Below are positions 1 through 8,467 of a stretch of DNA of 64,000 nucleotides, piece by piece. Source of the stretch: Sphingomonas palmae (lineage in GTDB: Bacteria > Pseudomonadota > Alphaproteobacteria > Sphingomonadales > Sphingomonadaceae); NCBI RefSeq assembly GCF_900109565.1, contig NZ_FNZZ01000002.1:372001-436000 (forward strand). Direction: 5' to 3'. How positions within the stretch are numbered: the first letter of the stretch is position 1; each line of letters starts with the position of its first letter. Both the position numbers and the translations under genes were made by a program. The notes under the pieces are model-generated. The model made no database searches. It was given only the letters and a program-made list of their open reading frames with translations, and had not been told where the DNA came from.

Positions 1-1717
1 GACGACCCTGCGGCTTGCGCGGGTTGGTCGGGCGCGCGCGGTGCATCGGTGCGCCCCGCGCGCCGCCGGTCCGCGGAGCGCCACGCGGCGCACCGTTGCC
101 GCCGGGCGCGGGACCGTTGCCCGGGATGATGCGGATGCCGCTCTCATCCTCGCCGTCCTCGCGCGCGGTACGCTGCACCGCGGCGTTGAACTTGGCGGCG
201 ATGCCGGTCGGAACCTGGAACCAAGTCTCGTTCGGACCGATGCGGATCGCGCCGATCTCGTTGCGGGTGATGTGACCGCGGCGACAGAGCAGCGGCAGCA
301 GCCAGCGCGGATCGGCATTCTGGCGCCGTCCGATGTCCATCACGAACCACTGCGTGTCGTCGAAGCCGGGACGGTGGCGATCGGCCTGTGCGGCGCGCTG
401 CGCCTCGGGCGTCGCGGCGACCAGCTCCTCGGGCTCGGGCAGACGCGCGCGGTGTGCCTGAACGAGCATTGCGGCAATATCCTCGGGCGATTTCTCCGCG
501 ATCAGACGCTGGGCGAGCGCGCGGTCCTCCTCGTCGATTTCGACCGGCTCGAGCAAAGTCGTGATCAGCCGCTCGCGGTCGCTGGCGCGGATGTCGTCGG
601 CGGTCGGCGGGTTGGTCCACTCGACGTTGATCTTGGCGCCGCGCAGCATCATCTCGACGCGGCGGCGGCGCGGGTACGGCACCATCAGCACCGCGGTGCC
701 CTTGCGACCCGCGCGTCCGGTACGGCCCGAGCGGTGCTGGAGCGTTTCGGCGTCGCGCGGCAGCTCGACGTGGATGACGAGGCTCAAGCTCGGCAGGTCG
801 ATGCCGCGCGCGGCGACGTCGGTCGCGACGCAGACGCGCGCCCGCTTGTCGCGCAGCGCCTGGAGCGCGGCATTGCGCTCGTTCTGACTGTGCTCGCCCG
901 ACAAGGCGACCGCGGCGAACCCACGCTCGACCAGGCTGGCGTGGAGCCGGCGGACGTTGTCGCGCGTGGCGCAGAACAGGATCGCGGTCTCCGCCTCGTG
1001 CAGGCGAAGCAGGTTGATTGCGGCATGCTCGATGTCCGCCGGCGCGACCGTCACCGCGACGTAGGAGATGTCGCCGTGACCGCGGTCCTCGCCCTTGGTC
1101 TCGATCCTGAGCGCGTCTTTCTGATAGCGCTTGGCGAGCGCGACGATCGGCTTGGGCATCGTCGCGGAGAACAGGAGCGTGCGACGCTCGGCGGGCGTCG
1201 CGTCGAGGATTTCTTCCAAATCTTCGCGAAAGCCCATGTCGAGCATCTCGTCCGCCTCATCGAGCACCGCGGCACGCAAGCTCGACAGGTCGAGTGCGCC
1301 GCGCTCGAGGTGATCGCGCAGGCGGCCCGGCGTGCCGACGACGATGTGTGCGCCGTGTGACAGTGCGCGGCGTTCGCGCGACGCGTCCATGCCGCCGACG
1401 CAGGTCGCGATGCGCGCGTGTGCAGACGCGTAGAGCCATTGCAGCTCGCGGCTGACCTGCAGCGCCAGTTCACGCGTCGGCGCGATAATGAGCGCGAGCG
1501 GGGCGGCGGCGGGCGGCAGTTGGCCCTCCGGCATCAGCTCGCCCGCCATTGCGAGGCCGAAGGCGACCGTCTTGCCCGAGCCGGTCTGCGCCGAGACGAT
1601 CAGGTCGCGCCCATGCGCCTCGGGCTCGATCACCGCCGCCTGAACGGGAGTGGGAGCGGCGTAACCGCGCGCGGACAGCGCCTCGGCGAGAGGCTGGGGA
1701 AGGTTCGGGAAGGTCAT
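1..1717 (-). CDS. DEAD-box ATP-dependent RNA helicase, DbpA-like C-terminus (3' end outside window)
   Basis: ATP-dependent RNA unwinding enzyme, probably acting in ribosome assembly or RNA turnover in the cytoplasm. Read from the ATG at 1717, the protein shows in order a Q-motif region (PTPVQAAVIE), Walker A AQTGSGKT, PTREL, TPGRL, the DEAD box in VLDEADEMLDMGF, LLFSATMP, and the second RecA lobe ending in a HRSGRTGRAGRKG motif. A later segment around IGAIRIGPNETWFQVPT fits the RRM-like DbpA RNA-binding domain, followed by a Gly/Pro/Arg-rich tail still open at base 1. The family and its DbpA domain are well known; the specific RNA target is not visible here. It is divergent from the protease gene at 1830. 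A second, shorter DEAD-box helicase lies at 28857. Confidence 0.9.
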   Translation of the reverse strand, partial: MTFPNLPQPLAEALSARGYAAPTPVQAAVIEPEAHGRDLIVSAQTGSGKTVAFGLAMAGELMPEGQLPPAAAPLALIIAPTRELALQVSRELQWLYASAHARIATCVGGMDASRERRALSHGAHIVVGTPGRLRDHLERGALDLSSLRAAVLDEADEMLDMGFREDLEEILDATPAERRTLLFSATMPKPIVALAKRYQKDALRIETKGEDRGHGDISYVAVTVAPADIEHAAINLLRLHEAETAILFCATRDNVRRLHASLVERGFAAVALSGEHSQNERNAALQALRDKRARVCVATDVAARGIDLPSLSLVIHVELPRDAETLQHRSGRTGRAGRKGTAVLMVPYPRRRRVEMMLRGAKINVEWTNPPTADDIRASDRERLITTLLEPVEIDEEDRALAQRLIAEKSPEDIAAMLVQAHRARLPEPEELVAATPEAQRAAQADRHRPGFDDTQWFVMDIGRRQNADPRWLLPLLCRRGHITRNEIGAIRIGPNETWFQVPTGIAAKFNAAVQRTAREDGEDESGIRIIPGNGPAPGGNGAPRGAPRTGGARGAPMHRARPTNPRKPQGR

Positions 1718-1829
1718 GAGGCTTTCAAAATTGGGTGGCTGCGCGTTGGCTGCAAGGGCAGCACGCCGCTTCGGCGCTCGCGCATGTTCGTTCAGGACAA
1801 GTTCGGGCAGGTAGCGCTAAGAGGCGCGG

Positions 1830-3164
1830 GTGTCGAGCAGGATCGGTAAATGGTGGTGGGCGGCGCTGGCCGCACTCGTCGGGTGTGCGGTGCCCGTGAG
1901 CGCGCAGGTGCCCGCCACTGCGCTGCCGCCGCCGGCGGCCACCCTGCCGCTTCGGCAGTCGGGCGCGGACGCGATCGCGCAGGACGCGGGCGAGTATGCG
2001 CGGATGTACAATGTCTCGCTGCCGGAGGCGCGCGCGCGGCTGCTCGCGCAGGAGGAAACAGTGCCCTTCACCGACGCGCTCGCGATCGAGCTGGCCGACC
2101 GGCTGGCGGGGATCGCGATCGAGCATCGGCCGACATACCGCATCGTCGTGCTGCTGACCGGGGACGAGCCGCTGCCCGACCGCGTCGTCGTGGCGGGCGG
2201 GATGAGCGTAGCGATCACGTTCCGCACCGGTGCGCGCGCGACGCGCGCCGCGCTCGAACTCGCGCTCGCCTCGCACCAGGCCGAACTCGCCGCGGCAGTG
2301 GCGCATCCGCCGGGCATGGGGATCGACCTCGCGGCCGGCGAACTGGTCGTGGTCGTCAACCCGGGCGACGTCGACCGCGAAGGCGTCGACGCGCTGACCG
2401 CGCGTCTGTCAGGAATCGCGGGCGTGCCGGTGCGCGTGCGAAGCGACCGTGTCGTCGCGAGCGCGGACATGGCGGCGGAAGGCGGCGCGCGTGTCGTCGG
2501 CGTCGATCCGGCGGATGGGCGCCGCTACGCCTGCACCACCGGTTTCGTCGTGACTGATGGTACGCGCACGGGGATCGCGACCGCGGCGCACTGCCCCGAC
2601 GCGCTCAGCTACGTCGGCCCGAACGGCGAGACGCAGGCGCTCTCCTTCGTCGGACAATGGGGCTGGGGTTATCAGGACGTGCAGGTCAACGCGAGTGACG
2701 TGCCGCTGCAACCCGTCTTCTACGCCGACACGGGCAAGACGGTCAGCCGCGCGGTCGCGGGGCGGCGCGCGCTGACCAGCATGCGCGCGGGTGATATGGT
2801 GTGCCACCGAGGCGAGCGGACCGGCTACAGCTGCGCGCCCGTCGAGCTCGTCTCGTTCGCCCCCGCCGGGCAATTGTGCGGCGGCGCGTGCCTGCCGACG
2901 TGGGTCACCGTTGCAGGGCCGAACTGCCAGGGCGGAGACAGCGGCGCGCCGGTGTTTCTGGGAACACGTGCCTTTGGTCTGGTGAAGGGCGGCAGCTATC
3001 GCAGTGACCGGACGTGCGCCTTCTATTTCTACATGTCGACCGACTATCTGCCGACCGGCTGGCGCTTGCTGGAAGAGCCGTTGCCTACGCCGATCACGCC
3101 CGGCGCACCGCCCGCGCCGGCACCACCGCCCTTCTACCCGGCCCAGGCGCGACCGCAGCGCTGA
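1830..3164 (+). CDS. Secreted trypsin-like (S1 fold) serine protease with pro-region
   Basis: Predicted exported serine endopeptidase. The chosen GTG start has AAGAGG five bases upstream. An N-terminal signal peptide (hydrophobic run after a Trp-rich n-region, ending near SAQ at residue 26) precedes a roughly 200-residue pro-region. The catalytic triad is readable: His254 in TAAHC, Asp283 in YQDVQV and Ser371 in GGDSGAP. Several Cys residues flank the catalytic motifs (CTTGF, CHRGE, CGGACLP), so disulfides and an extracytoplasmic site are likely. The C-terminus is a Pro-rich tail. The layout of pro-region plus chymotrypsin fold recalls alpha-lytic or streptogrisin-type proteases, but I cannot fix a subfamily. 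No inhibitor or secretion gene adjoins it. Confidence 0.85.
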   Translation: MSSRIGKWWWAALAALVGCAVPVSAQVPATALPPPAATLPLRQSGADAIAQDAGEYARMYNVSLPEARARLLAQEETVPFTDALAIELADRLAGIAIEHRPTYRIVVLLTGDEPLPDRVVVAGGMSVAITFRTGARATRAALELALASHQAELAAAVAHPPGMGIDLAAGELVVVVNPGDVDREGVDALTARLSGIAGVPVRVRSDRVVASADMAAEGGARVVGVDPADGRRYACTTGFVVTDGTRTGIATAAHCPDALSYVGPNGETQALSFVGQWGWGYQDVQVNASDVPLQPVFYADTGKTVSRAVAGRRALTSMRAGDMVCHRGERTGYSCAPVELVSFAPAGQLCGGACLPTWVTVAGPNCQGGDSGAPVFLGTRAFGLVKGGSYRSDRTCAFYFYMSTDYLPTGWRLLEEPLPTPITPGAPPAPAPPPFYPAQARPQR

Positions 3165-3202
3165 TCGCTCACATGGATTATGTCGAAAGGTTGCTGATCC
3201 GC

Positions 3203-3228
3203 GGAACGCCACCTTCTCCGCTCACGTT
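3203..3228 (+). promoter_or_regulatory. EcfG-type general stress promoter for the 47-aa membrane peptide
   Basis: GGAAC at 3203-3207 and CGTT at 3225-3228 are separated by exactly 17 bases. This matches the alphaproteobacterial general stress (EcfG) consensus GGAAC-N16/17-CGTT. The start codon of the next gene is 28 bases further, which leaves room for a short leader and its GAAGGAGAG ribosome binding site. Confidence 0.65.
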
Positions 3229-3256
3229 CTCACCGGCGTAACGAAGGAGAGTATCG

Positions 3257-3400
3257 ATGTTGTGGACAATCGCGGTGATCCTGCTGGTGCTGTGGCTGCT
3301 AGGCTTCAGCCTTCACGTCGCGGGCGGATTGATCCACATCCTGTTGGTGGTCGCGATCATCGTCGGGCTGGTGCAGCTGTTCCGCGGGCGCGCCGTCTAG
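3257..3400 (+). CDS. Small membrane protein, DUF5670 (lmo0937) type, 47 aa
   Basis: A 47-residue, almost wholly hydrophobic protein beginning MLWTIAVILLVLWLLGF and ending LVQLFRGRAV, with two short membrane segments split by a Gly/His-containing turn (HVAGGLIHIL). It has a strong ribosome binding site (GAAGGAGAG, 3243-3251). Length and pattern match the lmo0937/DUF5670 family, whose function is unknown. The EcfG-type promoter upstream suggests induction in general stress. A perfect hairpin follows the gene at 3495. It is real despite its size because start, RBS, promoter and terminator all agree. Confidence 0.75.
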   Translation: MLWTIAVILLVLWLLGFSLHVAGGLIHILLVVAIIVGLVQLFRGRAV

Positions 3401-3494
3401 GGAAATCGGCGCCGTAGCGATCAGGAGCGACGGCGCGGGTACGAGGGTCAAGCGTGCCAGTTACACGCCGCTTAGACCGGTCTCATCGATCTTC

Positions 3495-3522
3495 GGGTGT
3501 GCGCTGCCGATAGCGCACACCC
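3495..3522. terminator. Hairpin between convergent genes
   Basis: A perfect 11-bp stem (GGGTGTGCGCT paired with AGCGCACACCC) with a 6-base loop lies between the small membrane gene and the convergent E2 gene that ends at 3534. There is no T-run on either side, so termination by this hairpin alone is uncertain; it may act in both directions. Confidence 0.45.
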
Positions 3523-3533
3523 TGATGTAGGGA

Positions 3534-4892
3534 TCAATCAGCGAACAGCAGGACTGGCGTTTCGAGCAGCTTCTTGAGCGCCTGGACGTAGCTGGCCGCG
3601 TCCCAGCCGTCGACAACGCGGTGGTCGCAGCTGATCGACAGGTTCATCAGCTTGGCGCGGACGATGTCGTCGCCGTGGAACACCGGACGCTCGACGATCT
3701 TATTCGGGCCGATGATCGCCACTTCGGGCCGGTTGATGACCGGCGTCGTCGCGATGCCGCCGAGCGGCCCGAGCGAGGTGACGGTGATCGTGCCGTTGCC
3801 GAGTTCGTCGGGCTTCAATTTGTTCGCGCGCGCCGCCTCGGCCAGCCGCGTGATCTCGGCGGCGAGTTGCCACACGTTCTTGTCCTGCGCGTCGCGGATC
3901 ACGGGCACAGTGAGGCCGGCGTCGGTCTGGGCCGCCATGCCGAGGTGGACGCGGCCCGACCGCGTCACCACGCCCGCCTCGTCGTCGTAGCGCGCGTTGA
4001 GCATCGGGAAGTCGGGCAACGTGCGGCAGATCGCGACGATCATCAGCGGCAGCATGGTGAGCTTGGGCCGGTTGCCGCGGTTGGCGTTCAGGTCGGCGCG
4101 GACGCGCTCCAGCTCGGTCACGTCGATCTCGTCGACGTAGGTGAAGTGCGGGATGTGGCGCTTCGACGCGGCCATGTTCTCGGCGATACGGCGGCGCATG
4201 CCGATGACGCGGACCTGCTCGTCGTCGCGCGCGCGGCTGGTGTGCGGGGCATGATAGCCCTGCCCCGAGCCGTAGCGCAGATAGGCGTCGAGGTCAGAGT
4301 GGCGCAGGCGGTCGCCCTCCGCCTTCACCTCGGCGAGGTCGATGCCCAGGTCACGCGCGCGCGCGCGGACCGCGGGGCTGGCGAGCACGGCGCGTGCGGG
4401 CGTAGCGGGCTGCTCGATCGTGGGCGCACGCGGCGCGAGCGCTGCGGCCTCGTAGGCCGGGGTCCCGCCGCGCGCGTCGGCGACGCCGGGGTTCTCGGCC
4501 TCGACGTTGTTCGTCTCGGTTGCCGGGGCCGGTTGCGGCTGCGCGGTCGACGAGGTGTCGGACGCAGCGGCTGCGGGCTTGGCCGGGGACAGGTCGCTGC
4601 CCGTCTCGTCGGTCGGCTGCACGACTGCCTCAGCCTCGCCGCTCTCGGCCGCGTCGGTCTCGATCACCACCAGCGCGGCGCCGATCGACACCTGGTCGCC
4701 GACCTCGCCCGCGAGTTCGACGACGGTGCCCGACACCGGCGATTCCATCTCAACGGTCGCCTTGTCGGTCATCATGTCGGCGAGCTGCTGGTCCTCCTCG
4801 ACACGGTCGCCAACGGCGACGTGCCACGCGACGATCTCGGCCTCGGAGATGCCTTCGCCGATGTCCGGCAGCTTGAAGGTGAAACGCGCCAT
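3534..4892 (-). CDS. bkdB: Branched-chain 2-oxoacid dehydrogenase E2 (dihydrolipoyl acyltransferase)
   Basis: Core acyltransferase of the branched-chain 2-oxoacid dehydrogenase complex, moving the acyl group from E1 to CoA in Val, Leu and Ile breakdown. The 452-residue protein has a lipoyl domain at residues 1-80 with the lipoylated Lys44 in TDKATVEME, a Pro/Ala-rich linker, a peripheral-subunit binding domain near ASPAVRARARDLGIDL, and the catalytic domain ending in CDHRVVDGWDAA (the HxxxDG active-site motif). Upstream in-frame codons were rejected because they lie inside the E1 beta gene; the ATG at 4892 sits five bases after the E1 beta stop. It is the last gene of the three-gene operon; no E3 (lipoamide dehydrogenase) gene is present here. 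Confidence 0.92.
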   Translation of the reverse strand: MARFTFKLPDIGEGISEAEIVAWHVAVGDRVEEDQQLADMMTDKATVEMESPVSGTVVELAGEVGDQVSIGAALVVIETDAAESGEAEAVVQPTDETGSDLSPAKPAAAASDTSSTAQPQPAPATETNNVEAENPGVADARGGTPAYEAAALAPRAPTIEQPATPARAVLASPAVRARARDLGIDLAEVKAEGDRLRHSDLDAYLRYGSGQGYHAPHTSRARDDEQVRVIGMRRRIAENMAASKRHIPHFTYVDEIDVTELERVRADLNANRGNRPKLTMLPLMIVAICRTLPDFPMLNARYDDEAGVVTRSGRVHLGMAAQTDAGLTVPVIRDAQDKNVWQLAAEITRLAEAARANKLKPDELGNGTITVTSLGPLGGIATTPVINRPEVAIIGPNKIVERPVFHGDDIVRAKLMNLSISCDHRVVDGWDAASYVQALKKLLETPVLLFAD

Positions 4893-4897
4893 CGCCC

Positions 4898-5977
4898 TTA
4901 GTCCTTCAGAATCTTCTTGAGCGCCTGTCCGATGCGGACCGGGCCCGGGAAATACGCCCATTCGAGGCTGTGCGGATACGGCGTGTCGAACCCGGTCACG
5001 CGCTCCACCGGCGCCTCCAGGTGGTAGAAGCAGCGCTCCTGCACGAGCGCGGACAGTTCGGCGCCGAAGCCCGCGGTGCGCGTCGCCTCGTGGACGATCA
5101 GGCAGCGGCCGGTCTTCTTCACCGACGCCTCGATCGTCTCGATGTCGAGCGGCACCAGCGTGCGCAGGTCGATGATCTCCGCGTCGACGCCGGTGTCGGC
5201 GACGACCTGAGCGCAGACGTGGACCATCGTGCCGTAGGCGAGCATCGTCACCGCCTGGCCCTCGCGCACCACGTTCGCCTTGCCCAAGGGTATTTTGTAA
5301 TAGCCCTCGGGCACCGCTCCCGCCGGGTGCTTGGACCAATTCTCCGCCGGGCGGTCCCAATGGCCGTTGAAGGGGCCGTTGTAGATGCGCTTGGGCTCGA
5401 AGAAGATCGTCGGATCATTGTCCTCGATCGCCGCGATCAGCAGCCCCTTGGCGTCATAGGGGGTCGAGGGGATCACCGTCTTGATCCCCGACATGTGCGT
5501 GAACAGCCCTTCGGGTGACTGCGAGTGCGTCTGCCCGCCGAAGATGCCGCCGCCGAATGGCGAGCGCACCGTGATCGGCGCGGTGAACTCACCTGACGAA
5601 CGGTAGCGCAGCCGCGCCGCCTCGCTGACCAGCTGGTCGAGCGCGGGGTAGATATAGTCTGCGAACTGGATCTCGGGGACTGGACGCAGGCCGTAGGCGC
5701 CCATGCCGACCGCGACGCCGATGATCCCGCACTCGGTGATCGGCGTGTCGAACACGCGCGTCTTGCCATATTTCTTCTGCAGGCCAGCGGTCGCGCGGAA
5801 CACGCCGCCGAAATAGCCGACATCCTCGCCCATCACGACCACGCCCGCGTCGCGCGCCATCATGACGTCCATCGCGGAGTTGATCGCCTGGATCATGTTC
5901 ATGCGGGCCGTCTCGCTCGCCTGATCCGCGCCATCCTGCGGCACCTGCTCGCTCACGGCGCTTTGCGTATCCGCCAT
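4898..5977 (-). CDS. bkdA2: 2-oxoisovalerate dehydrogenase E1 beta subunit
   Basis: Beta subunit of the thiamine-diphosphate E1 decarboxylase of the branched-chain 2-oxoacid dehydrogenase. The 359-residue protein contains the conserved MGEDVGYFGGVF segment (Glu51 is the expected cofactor-activating Glu), RSPFGGGIFGGQTHSQSPE and the C-terminal transketolase-type domain (EIIDLRTLVPLD, then RTAGFGAELSALVQE). The ATG at 5977 has GAGGAAG about five bases upstream. A second in-frame Met at residue 26 (MNMIQAINSAMD) is where most homologues begin, so the first 25 residues may be an extension. It begins two bases after the E1 alpha stop and ends five bases before E2. Confidence 0.92.
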   Translation of the reverse strand: MADTQSAVSEQVPQDGADQASETARMNMIQAINSAMDVMMARDAGVVVMGEDVGYFGGVFRATAGLQKKYGKTRVFDTPITECGIIGVAVGMGAYGLRPVPEIQFADYIYPALDQLVSEAARLRYRSSGEFTAPITVRSPFGGGIFGGQTHSQSPEGLFTHMSGIKTVIPSTPYDAKGLLIAAIEDNDPTIFFEPKRIYNGPFNGHWDRPAENWSKHPAGAVPEGYYKIPLGKANVVREGQAVTMLAYGTMVHVCAQVVADTGVDAEIIDLRTLVPLDIETIEASVKKTGRCLIVHEATRTAGFGAELSALVQERCFYHLEAPVERVTGFDTPYPHSLEWAYFPGPVRIGQALKKILKD

Positions 5978-5979
5978 CG

Positions 5980-7308
5980 TCACTTCCTCGCCCACGGCCG
6001 GCCGCTCGCTTCTTCCTCGTCGATCATCTGCTGGCGCTGTTCCTTGAGGTGCCACGGCATGTCCTCGAACACGCCGTCGAACAGCGAGTCGAGCGGCTGG
6101 TGCAGGCCGTGACCGAGGATGCCGTTCTTCTCGGCTTCCTTCTGCGCCGCCTTCACTTCCTCTGCGACCTCGCGGTCCATTGCCGCCTGCCGCTCGTCGT
6201 CCCACTCGCCCAGCGCGATCAGGTGATCCTTTAACCGCGTGATCGGGTCACCCAGCGGCCACGCCGTCGGCTCGCCGGCCGAGCGGTATTGCGTCGGATC
6301 GTCGGAAGTCGAGTGACCCTCGGTGCGGTAGGTGAAATGCTCGATCAGCGTCGGCCCCGCATTGGTGCGCGCGCGCTCCGCCGCCCAGGCGGTGGCGGCG
6401 TAGACCGCGAGCGCATCGTTGCCGTCGACGCGAAGCCCCGCAATCCCGTAACCGACCGCACGCGCGGCGAAGGTCGTCGCCTCCGCGCCCGCGAACCCTG
6501 AGAAGCTCGAGATCGCCCATTGGTTGTTGACGACGTTGAAGATGACGGGCGCGCGGTAGACGGTCGCGAAGGTCAGCGCGGAGTGGAAGTCGCCTTCCGC
6601 GGTCGACCCCTCGCCGCACCACGTCGCCGCAATCTTGGTGTCGCCCTTCGAGGCCGATGCCATCGCCCAGCCGACCGCCTGCGGGTATTGCGTCGTCAGA
6701 TTGCCCGAGATCGAGAAGAAACCGAACCTTTTCTCCGAATACATGATCGGCAGCTGCTTGCCCTGCAGCTTGTCGCCCTTGTTCGAGTAGATCTGGTTCA
6801 TCATGTCGACCATCGGGCAGCCGCGCGCGATGAGCAGCCCCTGCTGGCGATAGGACGGGAAGCACATGTCGTCGTTGTCGAGCGCGTGCGCGCCCGCCAC
6901 CGCGACTGCCTCTTCGCCCAGCGATTTCATGTAGAAGCTGGTCTTGCCCTGCCGCTGCGCGCGGAACATCCGCTCGTCAAAGGCGCGAACGGTGGCCATG
7001 TGGCGCAGCATGCGGCGCATCTTGTCGGGCGACAGCTGCGGGTTCCACGGGCCGACCGCCTGGTTCTGCTCGTCCAGCACGCGCACCAATGTGTAGGCGA
7101 GGTCGGTGAACTGGCTCGCAGCCTCCGCGGTGTCGGGGCGGCGCGCCGAGCCCGCGGGCGGCACGTCGACATCGGCGAAGTCGACCGCGTCGCCGGGCCG
7201 GAACTTTGGCTCCGGGACATGGAGCGAGAGGCGCGGCATGTTCTGGCGCGGCATGTCGGCGCTTGGCAGATTGGTGGGCGCGTTGCTCGCCACGTCACTC
7301 TCCATCAT
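5980..7308 (-). CDS. bkdA1: 2-oxoisovalerate dehydrogenase E1 alpha subunit
   Basis: Alpha subunit of the same E1 enzyme, binding thiamine diphosphate. In the 442-residue product the TPP motif runs from about residue 232 (GEGSTAEGDFHSA) to VNNQWAIS near 264, and the loop YRTEGHSTSDDPTQYR corresponds to the phosphorylation-loop region of the family. About 90 residues precede the conserved start (LSPDKMRRMLRHM); the family often has such an extension in bacterial branched-chain E1 proteins. Two consecutive ATG codons (7308 and 7305) lack a clear ribosome binding site. First gene of the E1 alpha-E1 beta-E2 operon. Confidence 0.92.
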   Translation of the reverse strand: MMESDVASNAPTNLPSADMPRQNMPRLSLHVPEPKFRPGDAVDFADVDVPPAGSARRPDTAEAASQFTDLAYTLVRVLDEQNQAVGPWNPQLSPDKMRRMLRHMATVRAFDERMFRAQRQGKTSFYMKSLGEEAVAVAGAHALDNDDMCFPSYRQQGLLIARGCPMVDMMNQIYSNKGDKLQGKQLPIMYSEKRFGFFSISGNLTTQYPQAVGWAMASASKGDTKIAATWCGEGSTAEGDFHSALTFATVYRAPVIFNVVNNQWAISSFSGFAGAEATTFAARAVGYGIAGLRVDGNDALAVYAATAWAAERARTNAGPTLIEHFTYRTEGHSTSDDPTQYRSAGEPTAWPLGDPITRLKDHLIALGEWDDERQAAMDREVAEEVKAAQKEAEKNGILGHGLHQPLDSLFDGVFEDMPWHLKEQRQQMIDEEEASGRPWARK

Positions 7309-7363
7309 GCGGCTGCTTCACGCGTCCGCGTTGTGCGTTTCCGATACCGAACGCTCGAGAACG

Positions 7364-7392
7364 CTTTAGGCGCACTTGTAATTATGTTTCAA
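7364..7392 (-). promoter_or_regulatory. Candidate promoter of the bkd operon
   Basis: On the minus strand TTGAAA (7387-7392) is followed after 17 bases by CTAAAG (7364-7369), about 55 bases before the E1 alpha start. The -35 box is good and the -10 box poor, so this is tentative. Confidence 0.35.
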
Positions 7393-7625
7393 GAGCGCGC
7401 GCCGCTGCCGGACAGGCGGCACAGCGACGCTGCGGCATGGCATGGCGCGGCAAGATCGTGGCGGGCAAGCGGGCGTACACGACTGCTGACGCGCGTCGCT
7501 GCGGCATGAACGGCAACAAAGCTGCGGGCACCGCATGAAGGTGGGCCCGTCGGGGCGACGTGGCCTGCGAAAAAATTATCCACATCCAAATGCCTGCACC
7601 GGGACAATCGCGGTCGCGAGGCGGA
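7393..7625. other. Intergenic stretch with no feature I can support
   Basis: Between the bkd promoter region and the SOS promoter I see only short GC-rich repeats of GCTGCGGCATG (near 7430 and 7498). Short open frames here show no protein-like pattern. Confidence 0.4.
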
Positions 7626-7661
7626 TTGACAGCGTCGTGTTCAAGAGAACAAAATAGGAAC
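7626..7661 (+). promoter_or_regulatory. SOS promoter with alphaproteobacterial LexA box
   Basis: TTGACA at 7626-7631 is a perfect -35 box. GAAC (7647-7650), seven bases, then GAAC (7658-7661) matches the alphaproteobacterial LexA operator GAAC-N7-GAAC exactly. The box covers the expected -10 position (CAAAAT at 7650-7655), so LexA would block RNA polymerase directly. The imuA-imuB-dnaE2 genes follow. Confidence 0.85.
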
Positions 7662-7690
7662 AACAGCCGCAACGAGTCGTATTGTTCATC

Positions 7691-8467
7691 GTGTCACAGC
7701 CCGCCGAACCACTGCCGGATACGCAATCTGCCGTGCTCGCGCAGCTGCGCGAGACGCTGCGCGCGATCGAGGGTGACGGGCATCGCCGCCGCCCGGTGCT
7801 GCCCTTCGGCGCCGGTGGGATCGACGCGCGGCTCGCCAACAACGGCCTTCGTCTTGACGCGCTGCACGAAGTGACGGCGGCCACCCCGTCGCTGGGCGAC
7901 GATGCCAGCGCGACCTTGTTCATGGCGGGCATCGCGGCGCGCGCCTGGGGACCGATATTATGGGTGGTGCGCCGCCGCGACCTGTTCGCGCCCGCGCTCT
8001 ACCAGGTCGGGCTCGCGCCCGAACGCGTGCTCTACGCCGAGGCCGCCGACGATGCCGAGGTGCTGGCGTTGATGGAGGAAGGATTGCGCCACCGCGCGCT
8101 CGGCGCCGTGATCGGCGAGGCGCGCCGCGTCGGCATGCCCGCGACGCGGCGGTTGCAGCTCGCGGCGGAAGGCGGGCGCACGATCGCGCTGTTGATGAAA
8201 CGCCACGCACGCGAGGGTGCCGACACGCTCGGCGCGCCGTCCGCCGCGGTGACGCGCTGGCGCATCGGCTCCGCGCCCAGCACGCCGATCCCCACCGCCG
8301 GGATCGGGCGCGCGCGCTGGCACGTCTCACTCGTCCGCCAGCGCGGCGGCGAACCCTTTCAACTCACAGTGGAGGCCTGCGATGAAACGGGTCGCATCGC
8401 TCTACCTGCCAAACTGGTCGATCGATCGCATCAGGCGGGCGGAGCGGCAGCACACGCCGCCGCCTGA
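7691..8467 (+). CDS. imuA: ImuA, SOS mutasome accessory protein
   Basis: First gene of the damage-inducible mutagenesis cassette. ImuA is a RecA/SulA-like accessory protein that works with ImuB and DnaE2 in translesion synthesis. The product has the family pattern: VLPFGAGGIDARLANNGLRLDALHEV near the N-terminus, a central hydrophobic strand (GPILWVVRRRDLFAPALYQVGL) and a C-terminal WRIGSAPSTP...RWHVSLVRQRGG segment. The GTG at 7691 is taken as start; an in-frame TTG at 7682 is possible, and neither has a clear ribosome binding site. Its last 86 bases overlap imuB, which implies translational coupling. Confidence 0.85.
   Translation: MSQPAEPLPDTQSAVLAQLRETLRAIEGDGHRRRPVLPFGAGGIDARLANNGLRLDALHEVTAATPSLGDDASATLFMAGIAARAWGPILWVVRRRDLFAPALYQVGLAPERVLYAEAADDAEVLALMEEGLRHRALGAVIGEARRVGMPATRRLQLAAEGGRTIALLMKRHAREGADTLGAPSAAVTRWRIGSAPSTPIPTAGIGRARWHVSLVRQRGGEPFQLTVEACDETGRIALPAKLVDRSHQAGGAAAHAAA

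Noticed and set aside
41..1360. Long plus-strand open frame opposite the first helicase gene
   Set aside because: It is the antisense shadow of a GC-rich gene; it has Arg/Ala/Gly-rich composition with no motif, while the minus strand gives every DEAD-box motif.
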